Of a DNA stretch of 64,000 bases, positions 1 through 12,806 are shown in pieces. Source of the stretch: Marsupella aquatica. Taxonomy: Eukaryota; Marchantiophyta. A model generated the notes under the pieces. That model was not told the origin of the DNA. It did not search any database and worked only from the letters and a program-made list of their open reading frames with translations. The translations under genes and the position numbers were made by a program. The stretch is taken from positions 21,390,001-21,454,000 of the forward strand of contig OZ316891.1 in the NCBI GenBank assembly GCA_973895155.1. Direction: 5' to 3'. Within the stretch, counting starts at the first letter, position 1, and each line of letters starts with the position of its first letter.

Positions 1-1323
1 TTCGTCGATCTCAATTTTTAATGGGAACATCTTCCCTGGGCACCGAGTGGCGGAGAAATTCTCAACACTAGGATAGTGACAGAGCAACTGCTACATTGCT
101 AATATTTGAATCAGCTCTAGAGTCCCAGGATTGGACTGCAAAGATGGGAGGTCCAAGATGTTTCCTAAGGCTTCGACAATTAGCGAAACTACAGGTCGGA
201 GTCAGTCACCTTCCCATTGGAAAAGAGGTGCATCATGTATGCCTGCACATCGACAGACCAGTTTTGTGAAATTCAATAGTATAACTTGAAAGCATTAGGA
301 TGTCGTCTTACAATAATGAAGAATCTCATGTTTGCCGTGTCCCACAAATCTGCTACTAAAATAAATCTCAAAGCGCGAACAAAGCTTGTGGTGAGTTCTC
401 GTCGCTCATTCACTGGTACCAAGCCCCACACTTTTGAGGGTTTTAAAAACACTTGATTGGTGTCTAAACGAGCGCTACTCTAAAGCTGTTCAGTAGAGCT
501 AATTATGCTCTCTACGTCTTCGACTCTCTCCAGCATGAATCCAAAGTTCTTCTGCCTTAACAGAACCTTTGCTCCACAGAGCTTGTATGTAAGAGAGGTG
601 TAGACTTTCCCTAACAACATCCCCGCCCCCGACCCCATTCTTTGCCTCGCTTCAACTTGTTTCGTTTTAGGCTTATTTCCACATTTGGTGCCGCCATACT
701 TCAGAGAAAAAGAAAATTTTGAAAGAATAGGAGCCGGGATAATGAGGAAAACTTAAAGAATGATAAGAACATGGAGATTTTCCTTGGCGTTCGAAATGCT
801 TTGACATAATGCCAAAATCTAATGGGCCCCAGTCATCATCCTCAAATATATTACCCAGGGCCGATTTATACAACTGAAAAACACCCCAAAAGGACAAATG
901 CTCCATTTGAGATTAGTAAAACGTTTCTGAAATTTTCTATTCAGATCCATGAATCTGAGACAGCAGAGTCAACTCCGTCTAAGGCCTCTTAAGTAACTCA
1001 CATCGCCATCTGAAAGGATGATACTTGATCAAATGGAAGCCGTAGGGCAAAGGAGTACTGAGCTGGGGTATGCAACAGAATTCTAAATTCCGACTAGGAC
1101 ATGATCCAAGTGACTGTCTTTTGCCTACATGAGCGCATGAAAAGAAAATAGCTATGACCGAATTTGTCATAGATCAAATTTGCGAACCCCTTCTTCTCTG
1201 TTGGACATGATTCGATGATTGCAGTTATCCTAATTTCTGTCAATGCACATGGCCTTAAGGGTTTAAGATTTTTTTGAAATCCCCTCACCTGTATAAATGA
1301 CTCAAATTTGTTGTCAAGCTCAG
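1..1323. other. No recognisable gene
   Basis: I found no convincing coding exon on either strand. The missing 5' exons of the permease fragment that starts at 1324 should lie here or further upstream, but no permease-like transmembrane coding was recognised. Short open frames in this stretch look like chance. Confidence 0.6.
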
Positions 1324-2493
1324 TTTTCTGCTGCAAGGGATGGGCATTTCCTTCATGGAGAATGGTTTGCAAGAGTCAATCAGAGTACTGAAGCACCAGT
1401 TGGTGCACTTTGCACAGGTGAGTCTCTATCACACTCTGTTCACTATGGACCATTCCAACTGACAGGCACGCACTACGCACCTGGTACTTTAGAGCTAGTA
1501 CAGTTCACTACTTGAAATCTATTGAGATACCTTGTACTAGCTTAGAGGTTTGCTAGTTGCATTCTTGGTAACTTCTTAAATTGCTGGAATATTCATTTTT
1601 ATGCATTTACGCTCGCTTCAGTGTCTCTCAAACCTGTTTGTACCTCAACTCCATCAACCCAGGGAACAGAACCTGTAAATGAAAGCGTAGAGCAGACACT
1701 GCAGAATGAGTACAGTAGAGACCACATATTCGTGAAACATTTCGTCGAAGATGAACACTCTACTGTAACTAGTTTGGTGTACATCTTCAAATTAAGTCCG
1801 GATGGTAATACCTGACCTTTCTTGTGATTGTCATCGCAGATGCTGAACTACTCCAGTATATTTTATTCACCGGGCTGATTGCACTTGCAGATTGGAAACT
1901 GCGCTACCAATATCCTGAGCTATCCAGACCTTTCAGGGTGCCACTCCATCCATGTCTGAACGTGATTGTTATCAGTACAAGCGCGTATGTATCTCAAACC
2001 GACATACCCTTGTGATAACTTGAAGCAAAATAATGCTCGCTACTTGTCATTGAGAAATGCACCCATCATTTACTGAGATCCCATCACAAGTTGCAACAAC
2101 GTCATAATAGTGCTCTTACTACTGCAAAGGAATTTAGGACTCACGCGTTTTGAAGCCATATCACGAGCACTAAGGACTAGCGTAAACTTGGGAAGGCAAG
2201 TGAGTTTCAGGAGAGAAAGGGGCTCGACTCAAAGAATTAGAAACTGCTCATTGTTAATTGGAAAGTTCCATAAATATGATTAATATTGCCACTTGATTAA
2301 CTCCAGTGGTTTCTTGTATGTATCCCTGATGTGCCCCAGGTACATGATTGTAACTACGATTGTGGCAGACCCTATTCCGACCATTGGATCTCTGATCTTT
2401 TGCCTTTCATCCTTTCCAGTGTACCACATAGTTTTCAAGAAAACAAAGTCGAAAAGTCTTCCAGATCATAATAATGTGGCACTGCTTAGCTGA
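1324..2493 (+). pseudogene. 3' part of an APC/SLC7-type amino-acid permease gene, probably degenerate
   Basis: Three exons join in phase: 1324-1417 (acceptor CTCAG, donor GTGAGT), 1840-1984 (donor GTATGT) and 2340-2493 ending in TAG/TGA-type stop context. They encode an ARDGH loop followed by EAPVGAL, then YPELSRPFRVPL, then ADPIPTIGSLIF and FPVYHIVF. This is the order found in the C-terminal third of APC-superfamily permeases of the LAT/SLC7 type, which move amino acids across membranes. The helix expected between the EAPVGAL and ELLQYILF segments is missing or much shortened, and no upstream exons were found, so I read it as a decayed or partial copy. The alternative is a live gene with 5' exons before the window and an unrecognised extra exon in 1418-1839. 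Confidence 0.5.
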
Positions 2494-3314
2494 TCAATTA
2501 CTTACTGAAGGTCTTCAGGACCAGGTGATTCTTGCTGTTAACATACACTGTTTCTACAAATTCTTCCCTTGTTGCAGGTGTCTTTGTACATTCTTAGTTC
2601 ACAAGCTCTCACGGGGAGTCAGCCGAGGGAGCGAGCAGAAATCTTACTTCGTTGCAGCATCCTGACCTTAATGATCCAGGTGAAGAATTCGGGTCAAGGT
2701 CTTACCTGAGATTGTACCAAAGATATTCAAATTTTGAAGGAATGTCTTCGACCTAGCCTTCGTTAAAAAATTAGCTTCAGCTATTGCAATTCACGCGTCT
2801 CTTTCAAGAATTTCCCTGGCTGATGAGTGTATTGCGCATCTCGTTTCTATTTAATGCACGCTTCCTTAACGGATGAACAGAAGTAGGTAAGTACCTTCTC
2901 TACATGATATGAACGCCACCATTCATAGGCTATGATGACTGAGCAAGACGAAAAATGTACATCACAACCCTAAAGATATGTGCTAATTTATTCGTAAAGA
3001 ACATGACACCGTCTTGACGGCTGCCAACCTGTGCAAAATTCCCAGCCCCAAGGATGATACATACAAAGTATTTGGATTCTGGAAACTATATTCCTCGGGC
3101 CCAGGGAGAGAAACATTTCCACACATGCTACTCTGATGCTTATTACCCCAGTTAAAATGCGACCCTGATACTCATAAACAACAGAAAAGGATTTCTGACC
3201 TATTCTCATGACTCGCAGCGCATTCCAGTGAACTAATGCATTCCCTTCAAAAATACAAAAACCATGCCATTACGAGGAAATGGGCTTCAAGTTGAGACGC
3301 ACGCGAACAAAAAC
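2494..3314. other. Intergenic, no gene seen
   Basis: This stretch lies between the permease fragment and the stop codon of DRG1. The right half would be the 3' UTR of DRG1. No coding or repeat structure was seen. Confidence 0.5.
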
Positions 3315-4421
3315 TTAGACCTTTTTAATAATTTGGACAACGTCTTCATCTTCAAGTTGATGATCCCTGCCTACTCTTTGTGGCTTGTGTTTTGCACTTG
3401 AGCCCCAGACAAGTGCATACTTGAAATGCTTGACCATATCCTTGTGTATACGCTGACAAAAGTCATCCACTGTACACTTCTTCGCTGATAGAATGACAGG
3501 ATCTTCATAATCAGGACTTGCTCCTTTAGGCTTGGTGTAGACGCGAATCAAATCGAGGTACTCCCATATTTTTTCCAAAACGCCATCTAAATTCCACTCC
3601 AAGTGCGCGCTAACAGGACAGTAATGCGGCAACTTGTCGAGAATCTCCAACTCTTCGATCGTCACTTGATCAATCTTGTTGACCACATAGATACACGGCA
3701 TGTAGATTCTGTTTCCTTCAATAACGTCAATGAGATCATCTGCTGTAGCATCATATTTGAGTGATATGTCCGCATTATGGATTTTATATTCACCGCAAAT
3801 AGCCTTAACAGTGTCAATATCTAGGTGAGTGTTGGACACAGTTGAAGTAAAATTGATGCCACCTTTGTCCTTCCGCCTAAACGTCAAATTGGGAGGCTCC
3901 GAGTTCAACCTGATGCCGAATCCTTCCAGCTCCTTCTCTATGAGTCGCTTGTGGGTTATAGGCTTGATGGCATCCAACACGATCAGAATACAATTGCAAG
4001 TTCGTGCAGTACTGATAACCTGTCTTCCACGCCCTTTCCCATCTTTTGCTCCTTCAATAATCCCCGGAAGATCCAGCAGCTGGACTTTTGCCCCCCTGTA
4101 CTTGATGACGCCAGGAACGCAAGTGAGGGTGGTAAACTCATAGGAGGCCACCTCAGAGAATGTCCCCGTCAGCTTATTGAGCAGAGTAGATTTTCCAACG
4201 GAAGGAAATCCCACTAACCCTACTCTGGAATCCCCACTCTTCGTCACATCAAACCCTTCCCCAGCTCCGCCCCCCTTGGACGATGACGGAGCCAGAATCT
4301 CCCTTCTCAGCTTGGCCAACTTCGCCTTCAGCAGCCCTAGATGATGCGCCGTGGCCTTGTTCTTCTGCGTTCTGGCCATCTCATCTTCGATATCCTTGAT
4401 TTTCATAAGTACCGTCGCCAT
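3315..4421 (-). CDS. DRG1: DRG1-type developmentally regulated GTP-binding protein, intronless
   Basis: The 368-residue protein has the full DRG layout. An N-terminal helical part has EIEDEMA-like and [16 protein letters not shown] sequence. The GTPase domain follows with G1 [10 protein letters not shown]2 FTTLT, G3 DLPG and G4 NKID, and the HKPQRVG plus EDEDVVQI ending marks the TGS domain. DRG proteins are cytosolic GTPases that associate with polysomes and a DFRP partner and are implicated in translation and growth; this one groups with vertebrate DRG1 rather than DRG2. The start is the ATG at 4421, because the codon 9 bases upstream is GTG and the homologous N-terminus begins as here, a short M-x-x-x before KI-IEDEMA. 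Length equals the family norm. The whole CDS is in one exon. Plant numbering of DRG genes differs from animal numbering, so the symbol refers to the animal type. Confidence 0.96.
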   Translation of the reverse strand: MATVLMKIKDIEDEMARTQKNKATAHHLGLLKAKLAKLRREILAPSSSKGGGAGEGFDVTKSGDSRVGLVGFPSVGKSTLLNKLTGTFSEVASYEFTTLTCVPGVIKYRGAKVQLLDLPGIIEGAKDGKGRGRQVISTARTCNCILIVLDAIKPITHKRLIEKELEGFGIRLNSEPPNLTFRRKDKGGINFTSTVSNTHLDIDTVKAICGEYKIHNADISLKYDATADDLIDVIEGNRIYMPCIYVVNKIDQVTIEELEILDKLPHYCPVSAHLEWNLDGVLEKIWEYLDLIRVYTKPKGASPDYEDPVILSAKKCTVDDFCQRIHKDMVKHFKYALVWGSSAKHKPQRVGRDHQLEDEDVVQIIKKV

Positions 4422-6081
4422 CTCGAACACTTCACGAAAAACCCTACGAAAGCAGGTCTTGTTGTGTCCGAAACCCTAAACTATGCTTCACCACCCAATT
4501 GAGATCCAAAGACCTAAATGCGCGCAGCACCTTAACCCTGACCCGGCACTTCAAATCAGGCCACCTCCAATCTCTACAGACGTTTGGATTCAACAATAAA
4601 TCTAGCGCACCTGATTCTCTGCAGCAAATTGGATCCTAAACCCTGAAATACAGACCTGTTCCCGAATCTACTCGAGGAGTGATCTCTCCGAGTAAAGATG
4701 GTGGAAAAAAAACGAAGAATCTCACCCACGATCAACTCTACTGTCCTCCGATGATGTTTAGACGTTGATCAGTCCCGCCTGGAAGAAGAAGGAGAAAGAA
4801 CAAGGAGCAGAACAAGGAATGAAGTCTGTCGATGGTACCTTCGCTCACGAAGAGCTAGTATTTCCTCCCCGGTGGCCCTGATCCGAAGAAGCAAGATTCA
4901 CCTCGTCCGTGAATGCGATTGCGAAAGCAAAGAGACTTCTACAGTCGGGACCAACTGAAAGAGAAAATTGAAAATTCCTGGCCTCTCTCCCAACTCTGCA
5001 AATTTCGTTCCCCGACTCTGCAAAGTTCTGTTGGTGCAGTATGAGTAGAGACGAAGGTGTCGACGACTGTCTCTCTACTCGAAGGCGAGCTTCCCTCCCA
5101 CTTCGCTGCTTGAGCTCTAGAAGGAATGGACGACGAGCTCGATGGGCATGAACATCAATACAGAGTACAACTTTGGCGAACTTATTAGTTTTTTCTCATC
5201 TCCTAGAAAACTCTCGCACCAGACTGCCTGTGGGACAGAAACACCTGTAGGACGGTATTTACTTTGGGAGTAAATCTACNNNNNNNNNNNNNNNNNNNNN
5301 NNNNNNNNNNNNNNNNNNNNNNNNNNNNNNNNNNNNNNNNNNNNNNNNNNNNNNNNNNNNNNNNNNNNNNNNNNNNNNNCAACTTCTGCTCTGGCAAGGA
5401 ACATGGGTCCAAACCGTTCAGGCGGGTTTATGGGGTTATACACCCCGTCAACTTGCAGTTCAATTTATAGGAATTATATTTTAAAATGGTACAAAATATA
5501 CACCGGGTTTCCCCTGCAAAACCAGTTGCGCAGCTTGCTAAAAAACCGTTTCCCCTTTATTGAAAAGAGATCATTCTGTCAATCTAATCGCATGAATCTT
5601 AGTATGACACTCTGGAAGAAGCTAAAGCAGACCTGAAGGACGACCCCTACTGACTTTCACCTTAGAGTGAAATTGAATAACTCCCACAGATTATGGTCTT
5701 TTATTTAGTCTCGCAAAGAGATTCAGATACTTCCATAGTTGATGTTCTTCTTTAGTCTCAAGAGGAGGTGAAAATCTGCAGGTCTTATCAAACAGGGGTC
5801 TCCAACCTCAAAACTTGTTGTACCTTAGGATAAAGTTATCCATAGAAAAAGTTGTGGACCACTAAATTCATAATCCATTGCGTTTTATGTAAAGAATGAT
5901 CACATGCCATGACCCAAACTCACTAGAGAGGTTCGTGAAAGAAAAACTAAACACAAATTACAGAACCTTGTGAGAAGGCCATTTCTTGATGGCACAAGCC
6001 ATCACCTGTTATGTCATGAAGCTTGAGACGTCCCAATATGTGAGTTATTTCCTGGAAGCACTGAAATGGTCATCTCTGCGT
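4422..6081. other. DRG1 upstream region and intergenic DNA with assembly gap
   Basis: The first few hundred bases would be the DRG1 leader and promoter. A run of Ns interrupts it at 5280-5379. From about 5640 to 6081 lies the likely 3' UTR of the minus-strand gene that ends at 6082. No further gene is seen. Confidence 0.5.
5280..5379. other. Assembly gap, exactly 100 N
   Basis: There are one hundred consecutive Ns, a conventional placeholder for a scaffold gap of unknown length. The distance between the DRG1 and PRD2-like genes is therefore not known exactly. Confidence 0.99.
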
Positions 6082-9000
6082 TCAATGGCGGGAGGTAAGG
6101 AGCCTGGAGCCAGCAGTCGGACACACTGAGGTAGCCGACTCGACTAGGCGAAGGAGTGCACTATGCTTGCTACCTTCCGCTTTGTGATTCAGGGCCACAA
6201 TCTTGTAAAGCTGGCTGATGAGTTCTCCTGTGATCCTGTTGGTGTAAAATACAACGAGGGAGCTCCAATTTCCGAACTCTTGAAAGAGGTTCACTGTCTG
6301 AAAGTGCAATTTCACGGCTTCTTGAAGAATGTCTGCAACAGGCATGGACTTATGAGAATGTCTGCATTAGACTTGGACTAATGAGCTGCTTTAACTGTCG
6401 TGGCTGTCAGACAAGGGGAGAGCCTTTTACTCAAAGATTCACTCACCTTCATCGAAACTTGAAGTTTTTGCCCACGTACAGAGGTGGTCAGAGAGTAGCC
6501 TCTCGAATAATTGCAGCCTGCAGCAACAGAAGGAAATTCGATTATATTGAGCGATTTCGTAAGGTGTTTACTGATACTGTCAATACATCGCATGGAAATT
6601 GTCCTGTAAGTCAACTCTTAGGTCAATCCTAAACGTCAGGAGTAGTTAACTCAAAGTTGAGAGCAGTAAGTTGGTTCGTTGTTTTCGGCCTTACAGAAAG
6701 AACAGATTGTTGTAGGTTTGTGCCACCCCATCGTGGAAGGGGTCCATGCACACCAAGGTTTCAGCAATTTCAGCGATTAGTCTTGAAACGGTAAGAAGAT
6801 ATTGCTGTCCGATATACTGTACGCTTCCCAGCTCAAGAATGACTTTTTGAATCCAGACTCGCCTGTCGATACTCTCCATCGTTTCGATCCCTGCGCTAAC
6901 ATAAGAGATAAATTATACGGGAATCCTGAGATTTGAATGACCCTGCATATTATAGATCTCAGAAACCATAAGTGAACCGACCATTCTCAGGTTCTAAGGT
7001 CCCAAGAACATACTGATTTTCACTACATCGTCGACTAGTTTATTGGTGAGCATACGATCAACAGATTCATCTATCATTTTTGCAATGATGACTGGAAGAA
7101 TTTGATACCTTCCTGGGGAAGGAAATTCATTATGTTCATACTGAGGGCCGATGTGAGTTTCTTCACTGACGTTTCAACTTGGAGCTCTTGTATCTGTGCG
7201 TCTTGTAGCAAATGAGGGATAGCATCTGTAGCGAAAAGCTCCACGCAGGATATCGAGAGAGAGATCATAACCGAAGAGAATGAATGAGAGATCCATACTT
7301 GACGAGTGGCGTGATGTTGGCGCTATAGAAGATGTGTCACAGGCATAGTCTGGAGTCATAGGCGTGTAGTGTTTCGTACCCCTTTCCCACTGAGGAGAAT
7401 TAGTACATTTAATAACATCATTTCATTCATTTGCATCGCGGACAATTTTTGAGGAGTTGTTCTATGAGCGCACTGTGAGTTTTGGGGGTACAGAGGGAGT
7501 TGACGGGTTACGGAAGGCCTTCATTGTCCCACCTCCAATGAACTTGACGGATTGATGCATGTACGTCGATAAATACTTGCTGTCAGAAATCTGAAAGTCA
7601 TAGATATACAAAAGTGAGCTGTCAGGACAAAATCTATTGATTCCGACGGGGGTACAGGCGGTAGTCTTCCCAGTCTCATTTCATTAGTCCCTCACGCACT
7701 TCCTCTTCTGAATGGATAGGACTAGCTGCACCAGAGTCGCATCCCGAAAGACTCATAAATCAAACCGTTACTTTCCTTTTTGTGCTCGTCAGTTCCGATC
7801 AGTGTTTATTTACAGATCCATCCGAAAGGAGAGACTCCCAAGGACCAGCTTCTTAGAATGGTCAAATTCGTGCCTAGAGGGATTGTCATAGGAAGTACTC
7901 TGGAGCTCTCATTTGTTTACTAGTAGGAAAAATAAATATGAATCATAAACGTACAGGAGTTGGATCTCCGAGCAAGTCCACCACAAAATCGACCACCAGA
8001 GCCAGATGCGCTTTCAGATCTGTTGCGTACGTGGTCACCCTAAGCTCTCCTATCACGTCCAGCACAAGGTGGAAAGCCTGTTAGATTAATCAGCCACAGA
8101 TTGTTGGCCCTCATAAAAATAGGTCTCAAAAGGAGAAACAACTAAGTATGGATCTAGTTCGCATCGTTTTTTTGAAATCTGATTTCTGTACATCCCTTCA
8201 CCAAAGGAACGATGCTAGGGTAATCCGGTAAAATGACGTCCCAAGATAAAGATTACCACTGCAAGGTGACTGACCTTACTCACCTGTTCGTCTCCTTCTG
8301 TTCTTCTTGGCACGGTTCAGGATTCTCACTGAAACAGTCCAATGAGCACTCACAAATGAGCTGCAAACTCCGTCCATGTGGATACAGTATACGCCTATAG
8401 GTAATTTGAAAGGAGTTCGATTTGTTTACACGCAGTAATGTGAGAGAAGCGGCTAGCTATTAATTGTAGTCACACAAGAGCTACACTATTAAGTACTTAA
8501 TTATATCTCGGTGACTGTTCTGCCGAGCTAAATTAAATTACCTACTGACACGAACTGCAGTAGGAAGACTCCCTTACAATTTTTCAAGAAACGCTGAACT
8601 GAAAGTTTGCTGATGAGCGCGTCAGCATCGGTCGTCCTTGGCGTCCCAAGTATTCGAGCGTTTAAGAAAAGGCATTCACACGGAGCGAGACAAGGCAGCT
8701 TGTCGAGAGTCGAAGCGTCTGCCTCAAATGATCACCATAACGTTACGGTACAACGAGAAAAATGTTATCTCGAGGTTAAACCGTCCACCGAACCTAAGCT
8801 CCAGCCATGTTCCAAGCTAAACCTTCCCTCCTTCCCTCAGCAAACAATACATGCGTAACAACTTCACATTTGCTTTGTAAGTGTTTTTACAATATAAATA
8901 TCTAATGAGAGAACACAGCTTCGTGGCACTGTCACCTTCGACTTCTTGAAGTTCGTGTCTAAGAGCTAAAACCTCGTCCTTCAAAATCTTCGCCTGCGGA

Positions 9001-9535
9001 GAAACGATGAAGTCTTAGGAGGCTCGTGAATATAGCATTTCCTACTTACCATTTGGAATGTATTCACTGCACTCATTGCACTTCGACGTGACTCAACCAG
9101 GTCTTCAAGCAAAGGAGTTGAAGAGTCGAGAGCCTTCGGAGTTGCCATTTGATATGGAGATATGGAGTACCAAAACTGTTCCCTCATCTCATATTAAAAA
9201 TCTGATGATTATGTGAATATCACTGAAGCGGCACGTAGTTGGATTGTTTCGGAAATAATTTTCCTACTTTTGGCCGCCAAACGAAATAAAAATATTATTG
9301 ATGAAAGAGGCAGTTAACAGCATGTTGTTTGGAAGCAGCCGAATCTTAATCCAGATCAATCGACAATTCTGTACAAAAAAGATGAGTTATATGTTAGCTT
9401 CGGCGTTTAACATGCCTGGGTGAAGTCTCCGACCTTTTTCTTCCAGTGAAGTTCGCGCTCTGTATTCGGTGCACAACGACGAGCCTTGATGATTGCAATA
9501 GCATGAGCTATCCTAACATCGTAGGAAGATGCCAT
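6082..9535 (-). CDS. PRD2: MEI4/PRD2-like meiotic double-strand-break protein (11-exon model)
   Basis: Exons in transcript order: 9535-9416, 9175-9050, 8993-8891, 8718-8578, 8394-8354, 8077-7955, 7590-7492, 7322-7109, 6890-6695, 6517-6447, 6332-6082. All join in phase to give 494 residues with no internal stop. The N-terminus (IAHAIAIIKA, then HWKKK, then KDEVLALRHELQ) follows the MEI4 pattern of an AIIK helix and a W-K-x-K/LR coiled coil. The C-terminal part (YIGQQYLLTVSRLIAE, CMDPFHD, LLSDHLCTWA, YTNRITGEL) resembles plant PRD2 as I remember it. MEI4/PRD2 acts in the nucleus with the other SPO11 accessory proteins to license meiotic DNA breaks. The first intron uses a GC donor (CAG/GCATGT), the only choice that keeps phase. 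Exon 9175-9050 is optional: skipping it also stays in frame (452 residues). The family name rests on recalled patterns, not a search. Confidence 0.68.
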
Positions 9536-10509
9536 GGTTACATTTTCTCCAACAACATTGTCTCCAACATCTTGTTCGTCTGCTTGGTAAGTTAATTCCA
9601 ACATGTCGTCGCAGAGGTAGTTTTCTTTTCCTGTATGCAAAGGAACGCTGGGAGAAATCGCACTGGACAGGTGAAGAAACAGGGCGGGATTCTTAATTTT
9701 GTCAGTCACTAGTTAGACCAAAATGACCAAAAGCCCCGATTGCCGCAGAGACATTCAAGTGAATTGCAGGAGCCATCATTGCAGAAAGTCTAGTACATCA
9801 AATTCAAAGATCACAGAATGCTCGAAGAGCCGGTGCACAGACGGAGAGTTTGTAAAACCAAGATTTCTGTGCCGAGTTTCGACCAAATGATTGAACCTGA
9901 CAAAGTAGCGAATGAAATCAAGACAGAGCGTGAGTAGATAGAGCTAAGATTTCATGGCGGGAGCTTGAGAAACTTCGACCTGGTTCAAACGACAGGAACG
10001 AGACATCAGACAGAGAGTTCAGATTGTGCGCCGAGCTTCACCAAAGGCTTCAAGCTACTCTAATAGAGTAGCATAGCGCCACCTCGGTAATAAATAAACC
10101 CTGTGTTACAATACGGGGTTTCAAGTACGTTGAGGGCCATTTTATACAGTACAGTTGGCAACAATAAGTTCTAGGCCCATCTTCGGCCCCCATGGCTTAA
10201 ATCTTTACCTTATAAAGCTCTAAGAGAAAGTAAAGTTGTCTCCAGGGCCCCACCGAAATTTATATGCATAAAACGAAGGATGTGCATTGAAAGGGAGTAT
10301 GGGGTATTATGCATGGTTGTTTTATTCATCATTTCATTAACATTGAATGAATAGTGAACTCTGTCCGGCCAGTGGTTATTCAAACTTGTCTTATTGCCAG
10401 TTCCTGGAATATGATAGAGGATGAGGACATTCAAGTCCCTTCACTGATTAGGCGATTGGTTTCCAGTGCCTAGTATCATAGACTCAGCCAATCCATCTTT
10501 TCCATTAGC
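9536..10509. other. Intergenic, PRD2-like upstream region
   Basis: The frame of the PRD2-like first exon stays open to about 9709 upstream of the chosen ATG, so a longer N-terminus is possible. No other gene is seen. Confidence 0.4.
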
Positions 10510-10675
10510 AACCTTAACCTTATGGCACTATGGCAATTGCAGGACTAAAGTGAAAAAGTAAGGTTAAGGTCGCAATTGCCACAGTGCCATCCCCGTTTGC
10601 ACTGGACTAATGTGAAAAGTAATGAAGGTTTTGCCCAGGTCCTGTGCAAACGGGGACGGCACCATGGCAATTGCA
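10510..10675. repeat. Compound inverted repeat / fold-back
   Basis: Arms 10572-10602 and 10644-10674 are inverted copies matching at 28 of 31 bases around a 41-base loop. A smaller perfect pair (CCTTAACCTTA-type near 10512 and TAAGGTTAAGG near 10559) sits on the left. The block around GGACTAAAGTGAAAAAGTAA also recurs directly at 10604 with small changes. The structure looks like a duplicated-and-inverted unit or a degenerate fold-back element. A small-RNA precursor is possible but unsupported. Confidence 0.7.
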
Positions 10676-12287
10676 AATGAATAGACCACTGGTACATTCT
10701 GTAAGTGTTTGTATGATGAGCCGTGCATAAGTTCATGAACTTGGGAAGAAGTCCTTACCATGCATAGTATGTATGATGTCATAAGTGCATATCCCATCCA
10801 TTTTGCACTTATTCCGAAGTGAAGTGAGGGCTCTAGACAAACAATAATGTTGTTGGTCTGTCTGTCCATGTAGAAGAAAGAAACAAATGGTGACATGAAA
10901 CAGTACTGTACATGCACATAGTAGATCATATGTTTTTATTGATAAGAGCTTGCAACACCTAAATAAAGTAACTACCAGTGTACAAAATGGGATGTACATG
11001 GGTTTAGGGTAAGAGTACTTTAGTGTGTGACCTGACAGAAGAATCACATGTCAAATAGATGCACTTATCAGAGAAGAGCAAGTTTCACTTCTTCTAAATT
11101 AAATTTCATTGGAATGAGCATTTATCCTGTATAATTGCATGAACATAACCATTAGCGCATACCCATAATTGCATAATTGGAAGTTCCTGCACTTATTGCA
11201 TACTTGTACCATGGAGATGTGCCGGCTAGGGGCATCTTCAAGGGAGCTTGCACTTACTCAGACATTATGGACAGTATGAGAGGGCCATTACTAAGGGTGG
11301 CTTTACAAGACGTTGGGGGCAGTTTCCACATTTTTTTGTGTCCAAAATCTGATCAAGGTCATCCATTTGAGAGAAATTGCGATTGTTCACTTTACAAAAC
11401 CTTGGGGGCACTTTCAACCGAACCTGTTACCAATCCTACATGGAATGCAGTGGGGCCCAATTTTTGCTTATGTGGAGCACTCTTTTGTCCTAGATTTTAG
11501 ACCACCTCTCTTGGTGGTCTCTTCTTCTGGCAGCTTGGTCCATTTCTATTTTAAGTCATTTGTAATAAAAAGGGACCCACAAGTCCTTCATAAGATATTC
11601 TTTTCTCACATTTACAAAGACTTTGGCCAAAGATTACGTGACATGCAGGTAGAGTGGGTCCTCAATCTGTCTTTTAGTCAATTAATCTGGCACCATTGGC
11701 TGCACTTGGCTTTACAAGACCTTGGGGGCAATAAAAGTATTCAAAAAATGCTTTTAGCCCCGGGACACTATATTTAGTGTGTGCAATGGCCCTCCAGTTT
11801 GCTTTGGTAAAAAAAACTCCCAAGTCCTCCTAAGATGGCAGGACAACAATTGGGCGGTCACTTTGAAGATTTTGTTTTTTCAGATGTCATCACAACTGTT
11901 CATATCAAGTGACCGGTCCACTTCGACTTTTACATGAAATTTAGAGATCACATGTCCTGGACTACTCCCAATTTTCCATAAATTTCTTCCAAACCTACAT
12001 GGACTAGAGTGGGTCCTAAGAATGCTAATGTGCACCAGATAGTTCTTGCCAAAGTGTGACCACCCCATGAGGGGTGGTATTTTGAAAGGACCTTTTTGTT
12101 CCATTCTCATTCTAGCAGTACATTATTGAATGCAATATTTGACAACTTTTGTTGGTCATGAATCACTCTCAATGGACAGGGCTGCAGTCAAGAGATATAC
12201 TTATTAGACCTCCAAACCAATTTTTTCTCTTAATGGACCAAAAGATGGAGATTCTCGCCTAGAGGACCCAAAGTTTTAGATTCTCTC
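10676..12287. other. Non-coding repeat-like DNA
   Basis: Open frames here are short and overlapping on both strands. A motif close to GGCTTTACAAGACCTTGGGG recurs near 11310, 11391 and 11710, and a decayed relative lies near 22790. This suggests an old dispersed repeat rather than a gene. Confidence 0.45.
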
Positions 12288-12292
12288 TTAGT

Positions 12293-12635
12293 TGTTGAGC
12301 ATAGACGACATTCGCAACGGCAAGCCCATGAACCATCCAATGCACAATAGTCGACACAGAGAGATACGTGGTTCACCTCCACATGAGGCTACGTCCACGG
12401 GAACACACAAGAGCTTTACTGCACTCTAGGCCGACCGACTATACCAAGCATCCACAGCACAAGCTCTCCCTATCTCTCAACTAGCTCCGTAACAATGAGC
12501 CTAAGTTCCACCAGGGTCTGGCTTCAGCCCTGGCTATATGCACAACCGCACAACCGCTAACATTAGCTAAGTCCTAACCCGAGTTAGACTAACTGTGGTT
12601 GCTCATGAGTCACAAGACTAGAGCAATATCTAACA
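12293..12635. mobile_element. Solo LTR of the Copia family, with perfect 5-bp TSD
   Basis: The 343-bp element starts TGTTGAGCATAG and ends ATCTAACA, the same termini as the LTRs of the full-length Copia at 24169-32858. It is flanked by TTAGT at 12288-12292 and 12636-12640. No internal retrotransposon DNA is attached, so this is a solo LTR left by LTR-LTR recombination. Confidence 0.95.
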
Positions 12636-12806
12636 TTAGTGACCCTCTGGGCCCACTCCTTCCAACAATGTTTTTGTGAAAAGTTTACAACACAGTTCAG
12701 GCTGACTATATAGTCTGATAATAGTGTGGTTGATCTTGTGTAATAATGTCAAAAGGTAAATGTGTAGTGTCTGGATCATGCATGGGCCACAGCCCTTGGC
12801 CTCAAT

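Noticed and set aside
4428-4430. Upstream GTG as DRG1 start
   Set aside because: Non-ATG. The ATG at 4421 matches the family N-terminus.
7800-7912. Possible extra PRD2 exon on the minus strand
   Set aside because: Open in two frames but breaks phase with both neighbours. The model without it is fully consistent.
11313-11777. 154-codon open frame
   Set aside because: It spans several copies of a DNA repeat and shows no protein similarity.
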